The position numbers and the translations under genes were made by a program. A stretch of DNA of 64,000 nucleotides, taken from the NCBI RefSeq assembly GCF_900107395.1, contig NZ_FNPW01000017.1, forward strand, positions 1 through 64,000, read 5' to 3'. Below, piece by piece: positions 34,556 through 45,042 of the stretch. The notes under the pieces were generated by a model, which was not told the origin of the DNA, ran no database searches, and worked only from the letters and a program-made list of their open reading frames with translations. Numbering within the stretch: position 1 is the first letter of the stretch; each line of letters opens with the position of its first letter. This DNA comes from Pseudomonas sp. NFIX28. Lineage in GTDB: Bacteria; Pseudomonadota; Gammaproteobacteria; Pseudomonadales; Pseudomonadaceae.

Positions 34556-37500
34556 TCAGGCCGCTACAAGGCCCGATTGGCCGCTCATGGCCAGGTCCAG
34601 CAATTCGCGGTTGGCCACCGCGTACATGGCGTAGTCGGTGCCGCTGGCGGCACGGATTTCCACCAGCATCGCGCGCCAGCGCTCGACCATGCTCTGGTTC
34701 TGCTCAAGCCACAGGGCCACGCGGGCTTCCATGTCTTCTGGCGCATCGGCCATTTGCAGGACCGAGATGGTGATCGCCCGCTGCTGCCAGTCCACGTCGT
34801 CGCGGAAGGCTTCGCGTGCCTGGGCCTGCCAGTTGTTGGCCACCGGCAGATCGCTGATCTGCTGCAGGTACCACGGCAGGTCCAGGGCACTGCCCACGGC
34901 GAAGTAGGCCTTGGCCACATCGGCAGCGTCGTGCCCGGTGACATCCGCGGCCTCGATGATCGGCAGCAAGGTATACAGGTGAGTGGTACCTGCCACCATG
35001 CGCGCCAACAGCTCAGGCACGCCGGCTTCGACGTAGGCGGTGTAGCGGGTCTGCCAGCCTTCGCGGGTCGGGCCTTCCAGCAGTTCGTCGAGCTTGAGGC
35101 CCAACGCCGCCAGGTGCGGACCGAAGTGCGCGACGTCACGGGCAGCATCCTGCTCGTTGCGGCGGCTGCGCAGGAACCAACGGGTCGCGCGACGACCAAG
35201 GCGCATCAGCTCGTCCATCAACTCCAGCTGCACCTGGGCCGAAACCTGGTGGTCCAGGGCTTCGATCTGGCGGAACCAGTGCGGGAGATGGAAGATGTCA
35301 CGCACGATCACATAGGCGCCCGCCACGTTGGCCGGGCTCATGCCGGTGGACTCCTTCAGGCGCTGCACGAAGGTGATGCCCATGTGGTTGACCAGGTCGT
35401 TGGCAATCTGGGTGCTGACGATCTCGCGCTTCAGGCGGTGACGGCGCATGGCTTCGGCGAACTTGCTGACCAGGGTCGGCGGGAACGCGGTTTCCATGTC
35501 GCGGGTCAGGTAGTCGTCGTCCGGTACCAGGGAGTTGAGCAATTGCTCCTTGAGGTCGATCTTGCTGTAGGAGATCAGCACCGACAGTTCCGGACGAGTC
35601 AATCCGTGGCCGGCGGCAACGCGCTCGTTGAGCTGCTCTTCCGACGGCAGGAACTCGATGGCGCGATCCAGCTTGCCACGGCCTTCCAGGTCGCTCATCA
35701 GGCGCTTGTACTCGGCGATCCGCGCGAAGGCGCGACGGGCCGCCAGGGACAGGGCCTGGGTCTGCTTGTAGTTGTTGCCCAAGACCAGGCCACCGACTTC
35801 GTCGGTCATGCTCGCCAGCAGCTGGTTACGCTGCTTGTCGGTCATGTCGCCGGCCTGCACCACTTCGTTGAGCAGGATCTTGATGTTCACTTCGTGGTCG
35901 GAGCAGTCCACGCCACCGGCGTTATCGATGAAGTCGGTGTTGGAACCGCCACCATTGAGGCCGAACTCCACGCGACCCAGCTGGGTCATGCCGAGGTTGC
36001 CGCCCTCGCCCACCACTTTGCAGCGCAGCTCGTTGCCGTTGACGCGCAGCGCATCGTTGGCCTTGTCGCCGACATCGGCGTGGCTTTCGGTGCTGGCCTT
36101 GACGTAGGTACCGATACCGCCGTTCCACAACAGGTCCACCGGCGCCTTGAGCAAGGCGTTGAGCAGCTCGGTCGGGGTCAGCTTGTCGGCCTGGATGTCG
36201 AAGCGTTCTTTCATCTGCGGCGAAATGGCGATGCTCTTCGCGCTGCGCGAGAAGATGCCGCCGCCTTCGGACATGATGCTGGTGTCGTAGTCGCTCCAGG
36301 CCGAACGCGGCAGGTCGAACATGCGCTGGCGCTCGGCGAAGCTGGTGGCCGGGTCCGGATTCGGGTCGATGAAGATGTGCATATGGTTGAAGGCCGCGAC
36401 CAGCTGCAGCTTGTCGGACATCAGCAAGCCGTTGCCGAATACGTCGCCGGCCATGTCGCCGACGCCCACCACGGTGATGCTGTCTTCCTGGACATTGATG
36501 CCGCGCTCGCGGAAGTGGCGCTGCACGCCAACCCACGCGCCCTTGGCGGTGATGCCCATCTTCTTGTGGTCGTAACCGGCGGAACCGCCGGAAGCGAACG
36601 CGTCGCCCAGCCAGAAGCCGTAGTCGATGGCGATGCCGTTGGCGATGTCGGAGAAGGTCGCGGTGCCCTTGTCCGCCGCCACCACCAGGTACGGGTCATC
36701 GTCGTCGTGACGCACGACGTTGGCCGGCGGCACCAGGACGCCGTCCTTCAGGTTGTCGGTGATGTCCAGCAGGCCAGAGATGAAGATGCGGTAGCAGGCG
36801 ATGCCCTCGGCCGCGATCTCGTCCCGGCTGCCGCCCAGCGGCAGGCGACGCGGCAGGAAGCCGCCCTTGGCGCCCACCGGCACGATCACCGAGTTCTTCA
36901 CTTGCTGGGCTTTTACCAGGCCGAGGACTTCGGTACGGAAGTCTTCTTCGCGGTCCGACCAGCGCAGGCCGCCACGGGCGACGTTGCCGAAACGCAGGTG
37001 CACGCCTTCGACGCGCGGCGAGTAGACGAAGATCTCGAACTTCGGCACCGGCTTGGGCAGCTCGGGAATCAAGTGCGGGTTGAACTTGAAGCTGAAGTAC
37101 GACTTGTTATGGCCGTTGGCGTCGGTCTGGTAGAAGTTGGTCCGCAGGGTGGCCTTGATCAGGTCCAGGTAGCGACGCAGGATGCGGTCTTCGTTGAGCA
37201 CCTGGACATCGTCCAGGGCGGTGAGGATCGCGTGCTCCAGGCGCTGCTGCTTGTCTTCCAGGTCATCGCTGCCGAGCTTGCGCGCCAGGTAGAAGCGGGT
37301 CTTGAACAACCGGGTCAGCTCGCGGGCGATATCGGTGTGGTTGTTCAGGGTGCTGGCGATGTAACCCAGGTCGAAGCCCAGGCGGATCTGCTTCAGGTAA
37401 CGGGCGTAGGCACGCAGCAGCGCGACGTCGCGCCATGGCAGGCCGGCGGTCAGCACCAGGCGGTTGAACGCGTCGTTCTCGGCATCGCCACGGACGATGT

Positions 37501-39424
37501 GGACGAAGGCGTCCTGCAGGGTGTCGTTGAGCTGCTGGATATCCAGGTTCAGGCCTTCGGCCGCGGTGAAGGCGAAGTCGTGGATCCAGAACTCACGGCC
37601 GCTGGCGTGACGCAGGCGATACGGGAACTCGCCGAGCACGCGCAGGCCGAGGTTTTCCAGGATCGGCAGTACGTCGGACAGCGCCAGCGGGGTATCGGCG
37701 TGATACAGCTTGCAGTGCAGCAGCGGCTGGCCGGTAGGCTGGGTCAGCGGCTGGTAGAAGCTCATCACCAGCGGGTTGGCCTCGGACAGGCTCAACAGGT
37801 GCTGCATGTCGACCACCGCCGAATGCGCAGCGAAGCGCTCACGGTAGCCGGCCGGGAAGCCTTTCGGGAAGTCGGCCAGGACGTTGGTGCCGTGGGCCTC
37901 GCCGAAGCTTTCGACGGTCAGCGCGGCGTAGTCGTCCTGCCAGCTGCGGCAGGCCTGCACCACTTCTTTTTCCAGCAGCAGCGGATCGATGTCGATGCGG
38001 TTCTTCGGATCGACCCGCAGGATCAGTTGCACGCGCGCCAGCACGGACTCGGAGAAGAAGGTCCAGAACTCGCAGTCGGTGGCCTTCAGGCGATCCATCA
38101 GCACCTGCTGGATCTTCTGCCGGACTTCGGTGGAATAGATGTCGCGAGGCACATAGGCCAGGCAGTAGCAGAAGCGGCCGTACGGGTCCTTGCGCAGGAA
38201 CACGCGGATCTTGTTGCGTTCCTGGATCTGCACGATCGACATCACGGTGTTGAACAGTTCGTCGACCGGGGTCTGGAACAGGTCGTCGCGCGGCAGCACT
38301 TCGAGAACCTGGGCCAGTTCCTTGCCCAGGTGCGCCTTGGCCTGGAAGCCGGAGCGCTGTTCGATGATTTCCACCTTGCGGCGGATGTAAGGAATCACTC
38401 GCACGCTTTCGCCGTACACCGAGGAGGTGTACAGGCCCATGAAGCGGCATTCCTTGATTACATTGCCGTCGGCGTCGATCTGGCGGATCGACACGTAGTC
38501 CGGGTAGGCCGGACGGTGTACGCGGCTTGGGTGTGCGGCCTTGGCGAACGACAGCGGCGTCGGTTCGCGCAGGTAGTTCACGGCGTAGTCTTCGATGCGC
38601 AGGTCGTCGATGGTGAGGCCGGCGCGCAGCAGCTTGGTCAGGCCGAGGAAGGAATTCTGGTCGTATTCGATATGACCGCCATTCTGGTCCTCGCGCACCA
38701 CGAACTCTTCATAACCGAGGAAGGTGAAGTGGTTGTCCACCAGCCATTCCAGGAAGCTCTTGATCTCGCCCTTTTCATCGGCGTCGATGACGAACTGGCT
38801 GTTGCCAATGCCGTCGATCATTTCCTGGACCTTGACTTTCATCGGCTCGAAATCGGCCACGGCGACGCGCACTTCGCCGAGCACCTGCTCCAGTTCCTTG
38901 CTCAGGACATTGAGCTCGGCGGTGTTGGCGCAGCGGTCGATCTCCAGGTACATCAGCGATTCTTGCAGGATGCCTTCGCCCTGGGTGCCCTTGGGCAGGA
39001 TTTCCAGCAGCTCGTTCTTGCTCCCGCGACGCACGCTCAGCACGGTGGTCTGCAGGGTGTGGATGCTGTAGCCGCGACGGTTCAGCTCGGTGCGGACCGA
39101 GTCCACCAGGAACGGCAGGTCATGGTGCAGCACTTCGACCGCGGTGTGGGTCGACTGCCAGCCATGACGTTCGTAATCGGGGTTGTAGACACGCACTTGC
39201 GATTGCGCGTGGTCGAAGCGCTCAAGCAGGCGCCAGGCAGAAAGGGTGCAGCCCGCCAGGTCGGACAAGCGACGCTGGGTGAGTTCGTCCAGAGAAATGA
39301 TGCCGAAGAATTGTTCAGCGAACAGCGCCACTTGTGGCAGTGCCTGTTCACTGATGTGCTGCGCCAGTGCCGCTTGCAGTTGGTGCTGGAAGTCGGCCTT
39401 GCTGGCTGCGGTGAAGAACGCCAT
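34556..39424 (-). CDS. gdhB: NAD-dependent glutamate dehydrogenase, large (L_180) class
   Basis: A 1622-aa cytoplasmic enzyme that oxidatively deaminates glutamate to 2-oxoglutarate with NAD; length is typical of the class. It has a long N-terminal regulatory region with ACT-like parts. The catalytic core from about residue 820 has RFGNVARGGLRWSDREEDFR and the lysine-bearing VKAQQVKNSVIVPVGAKGGF. An NAD domain (VGVGDMAGDVFGNGLL) and a large C-terminal helical region follow. The ATG at 39424 has GGAG 9 nt upstream. Monocistronic, with its own terminator. In pseudomonads it supports growth on arginine and glutamate. Confidence 0.95.
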   Translation of the reverse strand: MAFFTAASKADFQHQLQAALAQHISEQALPQVALFAEQFFGIISLDELTQRRLSDLAGCTLSAWRLLERFDHAQSQVRVYNPDYERHGWQSTHTAVEVLHHDLPFLVDSVRTELNRRGYSIHTLQTTVLSVRRGSKNELLEILPKGTQGEGILQESLMYLEIDRCANTAELNVLSKELEQVLGEVRVAVADFEPMKVKVQEMIDGIGNSQFVIDADEKGEIKSFLEWLVDNHFTFLGYEEFVVREDQNGGHIEYDQNSFLGLTKLLRAGLTIDDLRIEDYAVNYLREPTPLSFAKAAHPSRVHRPAYPDYVSIRQIDADGNVIKECRFMGLYTSSVYGESVRVIPYIRRKVEIIEQRSGFQAKAHLGKELAQVLEVLPRDDLFQTPVDELFNTVMSIVQIQERNKIRVFLRKDPYGRFCYCLAYVPRDIYSTEVRQKIQQVLMDRLKATDCEFWTFFSESVLARVQLILRVDPKNRIDIDPLLLEKEVVQACRSWQDDYAALTVESFGEAHGTNVLADFPKGFPAGYRERFAAHSAVVDMQHLLSLSEANPLVMSFYQPLTQPTGQPLLHCKLYHADTPLALSDVLPILENLGLRVLGEFPYRLRHASGREFWIHDFAFTAAEGLNLDIQQLNDTLQDAFVHIVRGDAENDAFNRLVLTAGLPWRDVALLRAYARYLKQIRLGFDLGYIASTLNNHTDIARELTRLFKTRFYLARKLGSDDLEDKQQRLEHAILTALDDVQVLNEDRILRRYLDLIKATLRTNFYQTDANGHNKSYFSFKFNPHLIPELPKPVPKFEIFVYSPRVEGVHLRFGNVARGGLRWSDREEDFRTEVLGLVKAQQVKNSVIVPVGAKGGFLPRRLPLGGSRDEIAAEGIACYRIFISGLLDITDNLKDGVLVPPANVVRHDDDDPYLVVAADKGTATFSDIANGIAIDYGFWLGDAFASGGSAGYDHKKMGITAKGAWVGVQRHFRERGINVQEDSITVVGVGDMAGDVFGNGLLMSDKLQLVAAFNHMHIFIDPNPDPATSFAERQRMFDLPRSAWSDYDTSIMSEGGGIFSRSAKSIAISPQMKERFDIQADKLTPTELLNALLKAPVDLLWNGGIGTYVKASTESHADVGDKANDALRVNGNELRCKVVGEGGNLGMTQLGRVEFGLNGGGSNTDFIDNAGGVDCSDHEVNIKILLNEVVQAGDMTDKQRNQLLASMTDEVGGLVLGNNYKQTQALSLAARRAFARIAEYKRLMSDLEGRGKLDRAIEFLPSEEQLNERVAAGHGLTRPELSVLISYSKIDLKEQLLNSLVPDDDYLTRDMETAFPPTLVSKFAEAMRRHRLKREIVSTQIANDLVNHMGITFVQRLKESTGMSPANVAGAYVIVRDIFHLPHWFRQIEALDHQVSAQVQLELMDELMRLGRRATRWFLRSRRNEQDAARDVAHFGPHLAALGLKLDELLEGPTREGWQTRYTAYVEAGVPELLARMVAGTTHLYTLLPIIEAADVTGHDAADVAKAYFAVGSALDLPWYLQQISDLPVANNWQAQAREAFRDDVDWQQRAITISVLQMADAPEDMEARVALWLEQNQSMVERWRAMLVEIRAASGTDYAMYAVANRELLDLAMSGQSGLVAA

Positions 39425-39929
39425 CTGTGGTACTCCGCTTGGGCTTGTTATTGATGAAAGCGTCGCATGCAACCCCTTGCGGGGGTCGGTCATCCTGCTC
39501 CTGGATCTCGGGCAGAGGTCGCAGAATGACAGGGTGGTGAAGCTGGACAAGACGCTCAGGTCACATTCAGCGTTCGCGGATGGGCATCTGCAAAAACGAC
39601 TGCTGCGGTGCGCCGGGCAATGCCTTTACAGGTGCTCATCCGTTGCGCAGCTTAACGAGTGCGGCAAGCCCGCTGCTTGCGGTGCTGCGACATATTCGGT
39701 CATTGGCAGGCAACTGGCGGGCCAAGCTCTGGACAACACTAGCAGCCGCTGGAAAAAATAGCGCACGAAGCACGGTTTCCGGGACTGTCGTGCCAAAAGC
39801 CAAGCGCCGCCAGCACACCACCGCGACCTGTTCTCTGACACACAAAGCAGCAGAAATTCCCCCGGGCTGGCAGAATTGCACTTTGTTCGCCCCGCTCCCC
39901 GCGCCGGAGCCCGACCCAGGACACACCCC
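39425..39929. other. divergent intergenic gap, 505 bp
   Basis: This must hold the gdhB promoter (minus) and that of the 39930 gene (plus). No confident promoter, repeat or small gene was found. Open frames here look non-coding. Confidence 0.5.
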
Positions 39930-40283
39930 ATGCAAATGACCACCGCCCACCTGATCGCCAATCCCTGCGATGACGAAGAAGACAACATGGCCATGCTCTG
40001 CTGCCACAGCAACCAGGGCGAGATGTTCCTGATGACCCGCTACCCGGACGAGGATGAGCTGGAGATCACCCTGGACGGCGAGCCTTCGACCCTGGACGGG
40101 GTGAAAGTCACCCTGAGCCCGACCCGCCTGCTGATCGAAATCGCCGCGGCCGATGCCGATGCCCTCAATGGCAGCGACCACCTGGAGATCCACCACAACA
40201 CCGCGGCGGCGGACCTGGCGGAAGTCGAGGAAACCCTGCGCAACATCCTCAAGGGCACCGGCACCTATATCAGCGAGCTTTGA
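39930..40283 (+). CDS. conserved-looking hypothetical acidic cytoplasmic protein
   Basis: A 117-aa protein with no signal peptide or membrane segment. It is acidic (CDDEEDN; RYPDEDELEITLDGEPS). The middle alternates beta-strand-like segments (VKVTLSPTRLLIEIAAAD), and a helical C-terminus reads AEVEETLRNILKGTG. AGGA lies 8 nt before the ATG at 39930. No family recognised. The last codons (GAG CTT TGA) form the first copy of a short tandem repeat that continues past the stop. Confidence 0.75.
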   Translation: MQMTTAHLIANPCDDEEDNMAMLCCHSNQGEMFLMTRYPDEDELEITLDGEPSTLDGVKVTLSPTRLLIEIAAADADALNGSDHLEIHHNTAAADLAEVEETLRNILKGTGTYISEL

Positions 40284-40343
40284 TTTTACGAGCTCTGATT
40301 TTACGAGCTTTGATTTACGAGCTCTGATCTACGGGCTTTGATT
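40274..40343. repeat. five tandem 14-15-bp repeats at a gene 3' end
   Basis: GAGCTTTGATTTTAC is repeated with small changes (GAGCTCTGATTTTAC, GAGCTTTGATTTAC, GAGCTCTGATCTAC, GGGCTTTGATTC). The first copy contains the last two codons and stop of the preceding gene. It fills the gap before the lhgR promoter. Confidence 0.85.
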
Positions 40344-40397
40344 CAACCCGGTTTGAGCAAGCGACTGGTTTCTTGACAAGAAACCGGCGCCCCGGCA

Positions 40398-40413
40398 TTG
40401 TCTGACAACCTGA
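40398..40413 (+). promoter_or_regulatory. LhgR operator upstream of lhgR
   Basis: TTGTCTGACAACCTGA. The core TTGTCTGACAA is a perfect GntR/FadR-type palindrome (TGT-N3-ACA). It lies 20 bp before the lhgR ATG and is identical to 41202-41217, implying autoregulation. Confidence 0.75.
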
Positions 40414-40432
40414 CTTATGAGCCCCCTCCTCC

Positions 40433-41143
40433 ATGCTTCAGCTCCAGCGCCCCGACACCCTGGTCGAACGAGTGGTCAACGCGATCCGCAAGGAAATCGA
40501 CGCCGGCCGTCTGACCGCCGAATCGCGCCTGCCGACCGAACAGCAATTGACCGAGCAACTGAACGTCAGCCGCTCGGTGGTGCGCGAGGCCGTGGCGCAA
40601 CTCAAGGCCGACGGCATCCTGGTCAGCCGCCGCGGGCTGGGCTCGTTCATTTCGCAGAATCCCAACGGCAGCGTGTTCCGTTTTCCCAGCCAGAAGGGCC
40701 GCAAGCCTGACCTGGTGCAGATGTTCGAAATGCGCCTGTGGATCGAAACCCAGGCCGCCTCCATCGCCGCCCAGCGCCGCGACGACGCCGACCTGCAACG
40801 CATGCGCAGCGCCCTGCAAGAGATGCACGACCAGCGCAGCGATCTGGCCGCGGCCGCCCTCGCCGACGTGGAGTTCCACCGGGCCATCGCCGACGCCAGC
40901 AAGAACCACTACTTCGTCGCCTTCCATGATTTTCTTCGTGGCCAGCTGGCCGAAGCGCGGCGCACCGCCTGGGAAAACTCGGCGGCCCATTCGGTCGGCG
41001 GTTCCGCCGATGCCGGCCGCGAACACCAGGCGCTGTACGAAGCCATCGCCGCCGGTGACCGGCAGCAGGCCGCCGCCTGCGCCGAAGCGCACCTGCGAGC
41101 CGCGGCCAAACGCTTGAAAATCGATCTGCCGAGTATCGATTAA
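40433..41143 (+). CDS. lhgR: GntR/FadR-family repressor of L-2-hydroxyglutarate oxidation (LhgR)
   Basis: A 236-aa regulator. The N-terminal winged helix-turn-helix (residues 5-72; LPTEQQLTEQLNVSRSVVRE) is followed by an FCD ligand domain with likely metal or ligand histidines (VEFHRAIADAS; GREHQALYEAI). P. putida LhgR is a GntR repressor of lhgO that responds to L-2-hydroxyglutarate. The position next to lhgO and the two shared palindromes support this name. The gene has its own downstream terminator, then a second operator ahead of lhgO. Confidence 0.85.
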   Translation: MLQLQRPDTLVERVVNAIRKEIDAGRLTAESRLPTEQQLTEQLNVSRSVVREAVAQLKADGILVSRRGLGSFISQNPNGSVFRFPSQKGRKPDLVQMFEMRLWIETQAASIAAQRRDDADLQRMRSALQEMHDQRSDLAAAALADVEFHRAIADASKNHYFVAFHDFLRGQLAEARRTAWENSAAHSVGGSADAGREHQALYEAIAAGDRQQAAACAEAHLRAAAKRLKIDLPSID

Positions 41144-41166
41144 CCCCCTGTAATCACTGCCTGACG

Positions 41167-41194
41167 GACGCTGCCGCGCGGCGTCTTTTGTTTG
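41167..41194 (+). terminator. probable terminator after lhgR
   Basis: GACGC...GCGTC stem with a GC-rich inner region, followed by TTTTGTTT, 23 nt after the stop codon. Confidence 0.55.
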
Positions 41195-41201
41195 CTTAGC
41201 T

Positions 41202-41217
41202 TTGTCTGACAACCTGA
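41202..41217 (+). promoter_or_regulatory. LhgR operator upstream of lhgO
   Basis: TTGTCTGACAACCTGA, identical over 16 bp to the site at 40398, and 40 bp before the lhgO ATG. Confidence 0.78.
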
Positions 41218-41256
41218 TGATCAGACCCGAACAAGAATAACCAAGGTGACATCTGC

Positions 41257-42450
41257 ATGATCTACGACTACTGCATCATCGGCGGCGGCATCGTTGGCCT
41301 CGCCACCGCCATGGCGCTGCTCGAACGCCAGCCCGGCGCCTCGCTGCTGATTCTGGAAAAGGAAAACGTCCTGGCCCGGCACCAGACCGGCCACAACAGC
41401 GGCGTGATCCACGCCGGCATCTACTACGCCCCGGGCAGCCTCAAGGCCGACCTGTGCAAGCGCGGCGCCCAGGCGACCAAGGATTTCTGTACCCAGCACG
41501 GGATCAGGTTCGAGGTCTGCGGCAAGCTGCTGGTGGCCTCCACGCCGTTGGAAGTCGAGCGCATGCATGCCTTGTACGAGCGCTCGCAGCAGAACGGCCT
41601 GAAGGTCGAACAGCTGGACGCGCAAGAGCTGCAGCGGCGCGAACCGAACATCGTCGGCCTCGGCGGCCTGTTCCTCGATGCCACCGGCATCGTCGACTAC
41701 CGGCAGGTGTGCGAAGCCATGGCCCGGGTCATTCAGCAGGCCGGCGGCGAAGTGCAGCTGCAAACCACCGTGCGCGCCATCGTCGAAAGCGCCGACAAGG
41801 TCACCATCAGCAGCGACGACAAGGTCTGGAGCGCCCGCCAGCTGGTGGCCTGCGCCGGCCTGCAATCGGATCGCCTGGCGGCCCTGGCCGGGGTCAGGAT
41901 CGACCACCAGATCATCCCGTTCCGCGGCGAGTACTTCCGCCTGCCGGCGGCGAAGAACGCCATCGTCAATCATCTGATCTACCCGATCCCCGATCCGCAG
42001 CTGCCGTTTCTCGGCGTGCACCTGACCCGCATGATCGACGGCAGCGTCACGGTCGGGCCCAACGCCGTGCTCGGCCTGGGCCGGGAGAACTATCGCAAGC
42101 TCTCTATCAACTGGCGCGACGTGGCCGAGTACGCAACCTTCCCCGGCTTCTGGAAAACCATCTGGAACAACCTCGGTTCTGGCACCACGGAGATGAAGAA
42201 CTCACTGTTCAAGCGCGGCTACCTGGAACAGTGCCGCAAATACTGCCCGTCCCTGGAAGTCGACGACCTGCTGCCTTATGAGGCAGGGATTCGCGCCCAG
42301 GCGGTGATGCGCGACGGCACCCTGGTGCACGACTTCCTGTTCGCCGAAACCCCGCGCATGGTCCACGTCTGCAATGCCCCCTCGCCGGCCGCGACCTCGG
42401 CCATCCCCATCGGCCAGATGATTGCCCAGAGAATCCGCAAAGCCCGTTGA
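41257..42450 (+). CDS. lhgO: L-2-hydroxyglutarate oxidase/dehydrogenase LhgO
   Basis: A 397-aa FAD enzyme of the DAO superfamily that oxidises L-2-hydroxyglutarate to 2-oxoglutarate, passing electrons to the respiratory chain. The Rossmann motif CIIGGGIVGLATA lies at residues 6-18. Family hallmarks HQTGHNSGVIHAGIYY and FRGEYFRLP are present, as is the C-terminal VHVCNAPSPAATSAIPIG. Length normal. It shares an operon with the transporter 63 nt downstream, and an LhgR operator precedes it. Confidence 0.92.
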   Translation: MIYDYCIIGGGIVGLATAMALLERQPGASLLILEKENVLARHQTGHNSGVIHAGIYYAPGSLKADLCKRGAQATKDFCTQHGIRFEVCGKLLVASTPLEVERMHALYERSQQNGLKVEQLDAQELQRREPNIVGLGGLFLDATGIVDYRQVCEAMARVIQQAGGEVQLQTTVRAIVESADKVTISSDDKVWSARQLVACAGLQSDRLAALAGVRIDHQIIPFRGEYFRLPAAKNAIVNHLIYPIPDPQLPFLGVHLTRMIDGSVTVGPNAVLGLGRENYRKLSINWRDVAEYATFPGFWKTIWNNLGSGTTEMKNSLFKRGYLEQCRKYCPSLEVDDLLPYEAGIRAQAVMRDGTLVHDFLFAETPRMVHVCNAPSPAATSAIPIGQMIAQRIRKAR

Positions 42451-42513
42451 TCCCCGCTGCACGGGTGCCTGGCGCCCGCTTGAAAATAACTACAAACAAC
42501 AAGGAATCCTCAG

Positions 42514-43854
42514 ATGTCAGTCCATGAGGCGGCCCCGGCCGCATGCGAAACGCCGCAACAAAAACAAAAACGCCTGCGCAAGGTCGCGGCGGCGACCATC
42601 TTCGGCTCGATGCTGGAGTGGTACGACTTCTATCTGTACGCCACCATGGCGGCCATCGTCTTCTCGAAAATCTTCTTCGACCCCAGCAACCCGAAAGTTG
42701 CCTCGCTGCTGGCGTTCTCCACCTTTGCCATCGGCTTTATCGCCCGACCCTTCGGCGGTGTGCTGTTCGGCTACCTGGGCGACCGGTTCGGGCGCAAGCA
42801 GGTGCTGGTCATCACCTTCTGCATGATGGGTGTGTGCACCACGCTGATCGGCCTGATTCCCAGCTATGCCTCGATCGGCATCTGGGCGCCGATCATCCTG
42901 GTACTGGTGCGGATCATCCAGGGCCTGGGTGCCGGCGCCGAACTGTCCGGTGCGGCGGTGACCTCTTATGAGCACGCCAGCGAAGGCAAGCGCGGCAGCC
43001 AGGGGGCCTGGCCGGCGCTGGGCCTGAACCTGGGCCTGCTGCTGTCGTCGCTGACCGTCTACCTGCTGACCATGAACGGCAACGACTTCCTGCTCTCCGG
43101 CGGCTGGCGCATTCCGTTCATCTGCAGCATTGCCCTGGTCGGCGTCGGCCTGTGGGTGCGGCGCAGCATTCCGGAAACCCCGCAGTTCGAGAAGCTGGAC
43201 AAGGTGCAGGAAAAGCACAGTGCCAAGGTCCAGGCCTCGCCCCTCAAGCTGCTGTTCAAGAATGACCTCAAGGGCCTGGCCGTGGTGCTGTTCGTAGCCA
43301 TTGGCTACAACGCCCTGAGCTACATCTTCAAGACCTTCTCCCTGGCCTACCTGACCCAGTACAAAGGCGTCGAGGCCCATGTCACTTCGCTGTCGGTGAC
43401 CATCGCCAGCCTGGTGGCGATCGTCGCCGTACCCTGCTTCGGCTGGCTCTGCGACAAGTGGAGCAGCAAGAAGGTGCTGATGCTCGGCGGCCTGTGCTCG
43501 GTGTTGTTCGCCTATCCGTTCCTGAGCCTGCTCAATACCGGCGAGCCGCTGATGATCTACCTGGCCATCGCCATCGGCACCGGGGTGCTGGCGCCAATGA
43601 TGTTCGCGCCCCAGGGCTCGTTCCTCAGCCGCCAGTTCCCGACCCAGACCCGCTCCTCCGGCTTCGGTACCGGCCGTGAAATCGGCACCGCCATCGCCGG
43701 CGGCCTGGCGCCCCTGGGCGGGCTGGCCCTGGTGGCCAACTCGGCGACTCACTCGACCGACGGCGTGGCGCTGATCCTGGCGGTCTCGGCGGTGATGGTG
43801 GTGGTCTTCGCCCTGTGCGACCAGGGCCGCAAGCACTCCAGCTTCAAGAACTGA
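42514..43854 (+). CDS. MFS transporter, metabolite:H+ symporter (MHS) family
   Basis: A 446-aa inner-membrane transporter with 12 predicted membrane segments. MHS signatures: GSMLEWYDFYLYATMAA near residue 31, FARPFGG-like IARPFGGVLFGYLGDRFGRK, and RIIQGLGAGAELSGA. AAGGA lies 9 nt upstream of the ATG. It lies behind lhgO, so it probably imports 2-hydroxyglutarate, 2-oxoglutarate or a related dicarboxylate. Substrate inferred from context only. Confidence 0.88.
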   Translation: MSVHEAAPAACETPQQKQKRLRKVAAATIFGSMLEWYDFYLYATMAAIVFSKIFFDPSNPKVASLLAFSTFAIGFIARPFGGVLFGYLGDRFGRKQVLVITFCMMGVCTTLIGLIPSYASIGIWAPIILVLVRIIQGLGAGAELSGAAVTSYEHASEGKRGSQGAWPALGLNLGLLLSSLTVYLLTMNGNDFLLSGGWRIPFICSIALVGVGLWVRRSIPETPQFEKLDKVQEKHSAKVQASPLKLLFKNDLKGLAVVLFVAIGYNALSYIFKTFSLAYLTQYKGVEAHVTSLSVTIASLVAIVAVPCFGWLCDKWSSKKVLMLGGLCSVLFAYPFLSLLNTGEPLMIYLAIAIGTGVLAPMMFAPQGSFLSRQFPTQTRSSGFGTGREIGTAIAGGLAPLGGLALVANSATHSTDGVALILAVSAVMVVVFALCDQGRKHSSFKN

Positions 43855-43864
43855 GCACCATCCA

Positions 43865-43892
43865 CTGACGCGCCGTGAGGGCGGCGCGTCAG
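43865..43892 (+). terminator. strong hairpin after the MHS transporter
   Basis: CTGACGCGCC/GGCGCGTCAG, a perfect 10-bp stem with an 8-nt loop, 10 nt after the stop. No T-run follows, so it may stabilise the 3' end rather than terminate alone. Confidence 0.45.
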
Positions 43893-44077
43893 GCACCCGC
43901 CGCCATCCCCTTGCGCCGATCCTTACAATAGGTCGCAGCGTTGCGGACGATTACCGGTTATTTACAGAAATTTGCCAGGTGCCGTTAGTCGCCGGGGGCC
44001 CGGATGGATTAAAGTAACGCCCCCAGCCCTGGCGTTATTCGAACGCCCTCGGTCACCCTCTGCAGGAACAGTCATCG

Positions 44078-45037
<960 letters not shown>

Positions 45038-45042
45038 CCCCG

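Noticed and set aside
34577..39454. A 1625-codon open frame antisense to gdhB along its entire length.
   Set aside because: It mirrors gdhB codon by codon. High third-position GC removes stops on the opposite strand, and the product is low-complexity Val/Gly/His-rich with no domain.
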